Below, piece after piece: positions 13,375 through 15,518 of a stretch of DNA of 15,518 nt. Origin of the DNA: Verrucomicrobiales bacterium. GTDB taxonomy: Bacteria; Verrucomicrobiota; Verrucomicrobiia; Limisphaerales; UBA1100. Made by a program: the position numbers and the translations under genes. Position 1 is the first letter of the stretch. Each line of letters opens with the position of its first letter. Location: positions 1-15,518 of the forward strand of contig PBFV01000085.1 of NCBI GenBank assembly GCA_002718935.1, read 5' to 3'. Below the pieces are notes generated by a model that saw only the letters and a list, made by a program, of their open reading frames with translations, was not told the origin of the DNA and made no database searches.

Positions 13375-15518
13375 ATGAACACTTTCATTGCCTCCATGCT
13401 CCTTGGCCTATCTATGGCTCCGGGACTCGTGGCCGCCGAGCAACAGCTCGAGTTGGCCGTGCCGTTTACAGATAACATGATCCTCCAACGCGAATCCGCC
13501 GTGCCAGTGTGGGGCTGGGATGTGCCGGGCACAAAGGTGATTGTTCAGTTTGCCGGGCAAGCCAAGACGGCGGTTGCTGATAAACACGGTGACTGGATGG
13601 TGAAGCTCGACCCGTTGAAGGTCTCACGTGAGGAGCGCACTTTTGCAGTGAAGAACAATCGAGGCCAAGCCATCACCCTCAAGGGCGTTTTGGTCGGCGA
13701 GGTGTGGTTTTCCTCCGGTCAATCAAACATGGTTTGGACCGCTGGCAAAAGCATGTGCAATCAATTGGCGCGTGATCTCGCCTCGGCCAAGGAGGATATT
13801 CCGATCCGTGAGATCAACATCAATACCGTTTCTGCACTGTACCCGCAGAAACGCGCCACCTCGGATGACGGTTGGAAAAAAGTGAGTGCCGCAAGCGGGT
13901 TTTCCGCGCTATCCCTTTCCTTTGCGCACGACCTTTATAAGGAACTGGGAGTGCCGATTGGCATCCTCCTCAGTGCTCATAGCAATACGCGCATCGAGGC
14001 TTTTACCCAACGCTATGCCATCGAGGCGCACGCCAAGCTCAAGGACGACGCCGATCTCATCCGCGACGCCGACCCGCTTACCGCCCAAGGCCGCAAGGCC
14101 TACGATCAATACTATGCTGACTTGAAGGCGTGGCAGGTCACCGCTAGTGAGGCGATGGAAAAGGGCGGCCGCGTCCCGGCGCGGCCCAAGTTGCCGGGCA
14201 TCGCCGGCATGTGGCGGGGGCCGTCGCAGTTTTTCAACGGCAAGATTGCGCCGGTGATTCCCTATGCCATCCGGGGTGCAATCTGGTGTCAGGGCACGAG
14301 TAACAGCGGCGATGGCCGCATTTACGCCGCGCGCATGGAGGCGCTGATGCAGGGCTGGCGCGATGCGTGGGGCACGCCGGAGATGCCGTTTTACTTCACC
14401 CAAATGCAATGCTACGGCTCGCCCGATCCGGATAACGTTGGCTTTGCCGATATCCGACAGGTGCAGCATTTGTTTTTCAAAAACAACCGTGAGAATGTCG
14501 GCATGGTAGTGCAGTCGGACCTCAACTCCGCGCGGCCACAGGGCATTCATTACTTCAATAAGCTGCATCCCGGCATGCGCATGGCGCGATGGGCCTTGGC
14601 CAAGGAGTACGGCAAGCAGGTCGCCTACACCGGTCCGATCTTCAGCGACTACGAGGTGAATGGGAGCAAGGTGACGGTGCGTTTTGAGCGGGGCAGTCTC
14701 TTTGGTGGCTTGATGGTCGGCAGTAAGGGGATGGCCAAGGATTACCGGGAGCCTGGTAAATTCATCGAGCCGGCGGTACCCAGGCCCGGCGAGAAGCTCA
14801 ACCACTTCCGCTTATGCGGGGCCGACAAACAATGGCATGCCGCCGAGGCGAAGATTGTGGGCGATACTGTGGTCGTGACTTCCGAAAAAGTCTCCGCACC
14901 CATCGGCGTGCAGTACGCCTACAGCGCCGTCCCGGAGAATTCCAATTTGTACAATCGAGCCGGCCTGCCAGCTACGCCGTTTGCCATGATCGATGGGCAG
15001 TTTATTTTCGAGGAAGACGATCTCGAAAAGGCTGCCGAGCTCAAGGCGAAGTACGCGCGCTTCACGGATCCAGATTATCCCATCCTGCAAGTGGCCGAGT
15101 ATTATCGTGATGGTGTCATCTTGCAGCGCAATCAGCCGATCCGTGTATGGGGTCACGCGAATCAGGGCGTGACGGTGAAGATCAATTTGGGCGGCGCGAT
15201 TCAGAGGGTGGTGGCCAACGACTTACAGCAATGGTCTGTCACTTTCCCCGCGCGCCAAGCCTCAACCCAACCGATCACGCTCCAGATCGACACCAGTCAT
15301 GATCACAGCCGAACGGTGAAGGATATTTTGATTGGCGATGTTTGGTACCTCACCGGTAGCACGCAACTCACCTCCGAATGGGCGCACGATCGGTGCGACA
15401 ACGAGGCCAAGTTGCCCACCACACTGCCATTCGTCCGCGAGTATCGTCGTCGAACCAAGACCAGCTCCTTTGCCACGCCGCGCAAGCGCCGCTTCGAGAC
15501 GGGCGGGGGAAAATACCG
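13375..15518 (+). CDS. Large secreted sialate O-acetylesterase-like protein with a second, degenerate SASA repeat (3' partial)
   Basis: The frame is open for 714 codons from the ATG at 13375 to the window edge, with no stop. The signal peptide ends near residue 21 ('GLVAA'). Module 1 is a typical sialate O-acetylesterase: 'PFTDNMILQR', 'PVWGWDVPG', then 'VGEVWFSSGQSN' with nucleophile S117, the 'WCQG' block, and 'LHPGMRMARWALAKEYGK' (H398). Two usual residues are changed. The Glu of 'QGESN' is Thr308, and the acidic residue expected just before the catalytic His is Lys396, so activity may be reduced or altered. Module 2 starts near residue 573 and repeats the N-terminal architecture: 'YYRDGVILQRNQPIRVWG', then 'IGDVWYLTG'. 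There the GQSN nucleophile motif is replaced by 'GSTQ' (662-664). It closes the operon visible here, after the transglutaminase/FGE-fold gene and the orphan ORF. The role is probably removal of acetyl groups from glycans. Confidence 0.88.
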   Translation, partial: MNTFIASMLLGLSMAPGLVAAEQQLELAVPFTDNMILQRESAVPVWGWDVPGTKVIVQFAGQAKTAVADKHGDWMVKLDPLKVSREERTFAVKNNRGQAITLKGVLVGEVWFSSGQSNMVWTAGKSMCNQLARDLASAKEDIPIREININTVSALYPQKRATSDDGWKKVSAASGFSALSLSFAHDLYKELGVPIGILLSAHSNTRIEAFTQRYAIEAHAKLKDDADLIRDADPLTAQGRKAYDQYYADLKAWQVTASEAMEKGGRVPARPKLPGIAGMWRGPSQFFNGKIAPVIPYAIRGAIWCQGTSNSGDGRIYAARMEALMQGWRDAWGTPEMPFYFTQMQCYGSPDPDNVGFADIRQVQHLFFKNNRENVGMVVQSDLNSARPQGIHYFNKLHPGMRMARWALAKEYGKQVAYTGPIFSDYEVNGSKVTVRFERGSLFGGLMVGSKGMAKDYREPGKFIEPAVPRPGEKLNHFRLCGADKQWHAAEAKIVGDTVVVTSEKVSAPIGVQYAYSAVPENSNLYNRAGLPATPFAMIDGQFIFEEDDLEKAAELKAKYARFTDPDYPILQVAEYYRDGVILQRNQPIRVWGHANQGVTVKINLGGAIQRVVANDLQQWSVTFPARQASTQPITLQIDTSHDHSRTVKDILIGDVWYLTGSTQLTSEWAHDRCDNEAKLPTTLPFVREYRRRTKTSSFATPRKRRFETGGGKY

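Noticed and set aside
13909..14805. 298-codon open frame on the minus strand
   Set aside because: It lies entirely antisense to the SASA esterase, whose plus-strand frame shows family motifs throughout. It has no recognisable domain and is explained by high GC.
1..15518. CRISPR arrays, tRNA or rRNA genes, insertion sequences, transposases or integrases
   Set aside because: I looked on both strands and saw no regularly spaced repeats, cloverleaf-like sequence or mobile-element protein.
9487..15518. Sialic acid catabolism locus
   Set aside because: SASA-family names suggest sialic acid, but no sialidase, aldolase or transporter is present, and the family includes esterases for other acetylated glycans.

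Overview
The window most likely comes from a member of the PVC superphylum, probably Verrucomicrobiota. The signs are a DUF1592/DUF1588/DUF1585 'planctomycete cytochrome' protein, a secreted iduronate-2-sulfatase-like sulfatase, SASA-type (sialate O-acetylesterase-like) esterases, a XylR-type regulator (LacI-like sensor plus AraC HTH), and many signal-peptide proteins of unknown function. The lineage is an inference from gene content; no rRNA or other marker is present.

Layout. (1) Bases 1-2376 hold the 3' part of a large GC-rich cytochrome-type gene. It carries a more AT-rich insert (coiled coil, beta-sandwich, coiled coil) between its DUF1592 and DUF1588 parts. (2) Bases 2422-7963 are a run of six plus-strand genes with lower GC, all encoding exported proteins: a truncated ankyrin lipoprotein, a sulfatase, a GH128 glucanase with a TPR-like N-terminus, two small unknown proteins (one with a possible G7 frameshift), and a protein with a pseudopilin-like C-terminal segment. 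(3) Bases 8142-9317, minus strand, encode the XylR-like regulator, convergent with the preceding run. (4) Bases 9318-9486 are the divergent control region. It contains a perfect 11-bp direct repeat with a 21-bp period and an overlapping inverted repeat, both good operator candidates. (5) Bases 9487-15518 form a GC-rich operon under that region: a SASA esterase, an 891-residue protein combining a transglutaminase-like domain with an FGE-fold domain nested in a beta-sandwich, a 34-codon orphan signal-peptide ORF, and a large SASA esterase with a second, apparently inactive repeat that runs off the window. No stretch over 300 bases lacks a gene.

How the genes may work together. The sulfatase, the beta-1,3-glucanase-like GH128 enzyme and the two deacetylating-type esterases point to breakdown of decorated polysaccharides outside the cytoplasm, with the regulator sensing a sugar ligand and controlling the esterase operon. 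The substrate is not determinable from sequence.

The most unusual item is in the 891-residue protein. The FGE-sulfatase (SUMF1-like, C-type-lectin) domain is present in swapped order, C-terminal part before N-terminal part. This permuted block sits inside a carbohydrate-binding-like beta-sandwich. CGTTT occurs at both junctions exactly 756 bp (252 codons) apart, so removing the block restores an uninterrupted, in-frame beta-sandwich.
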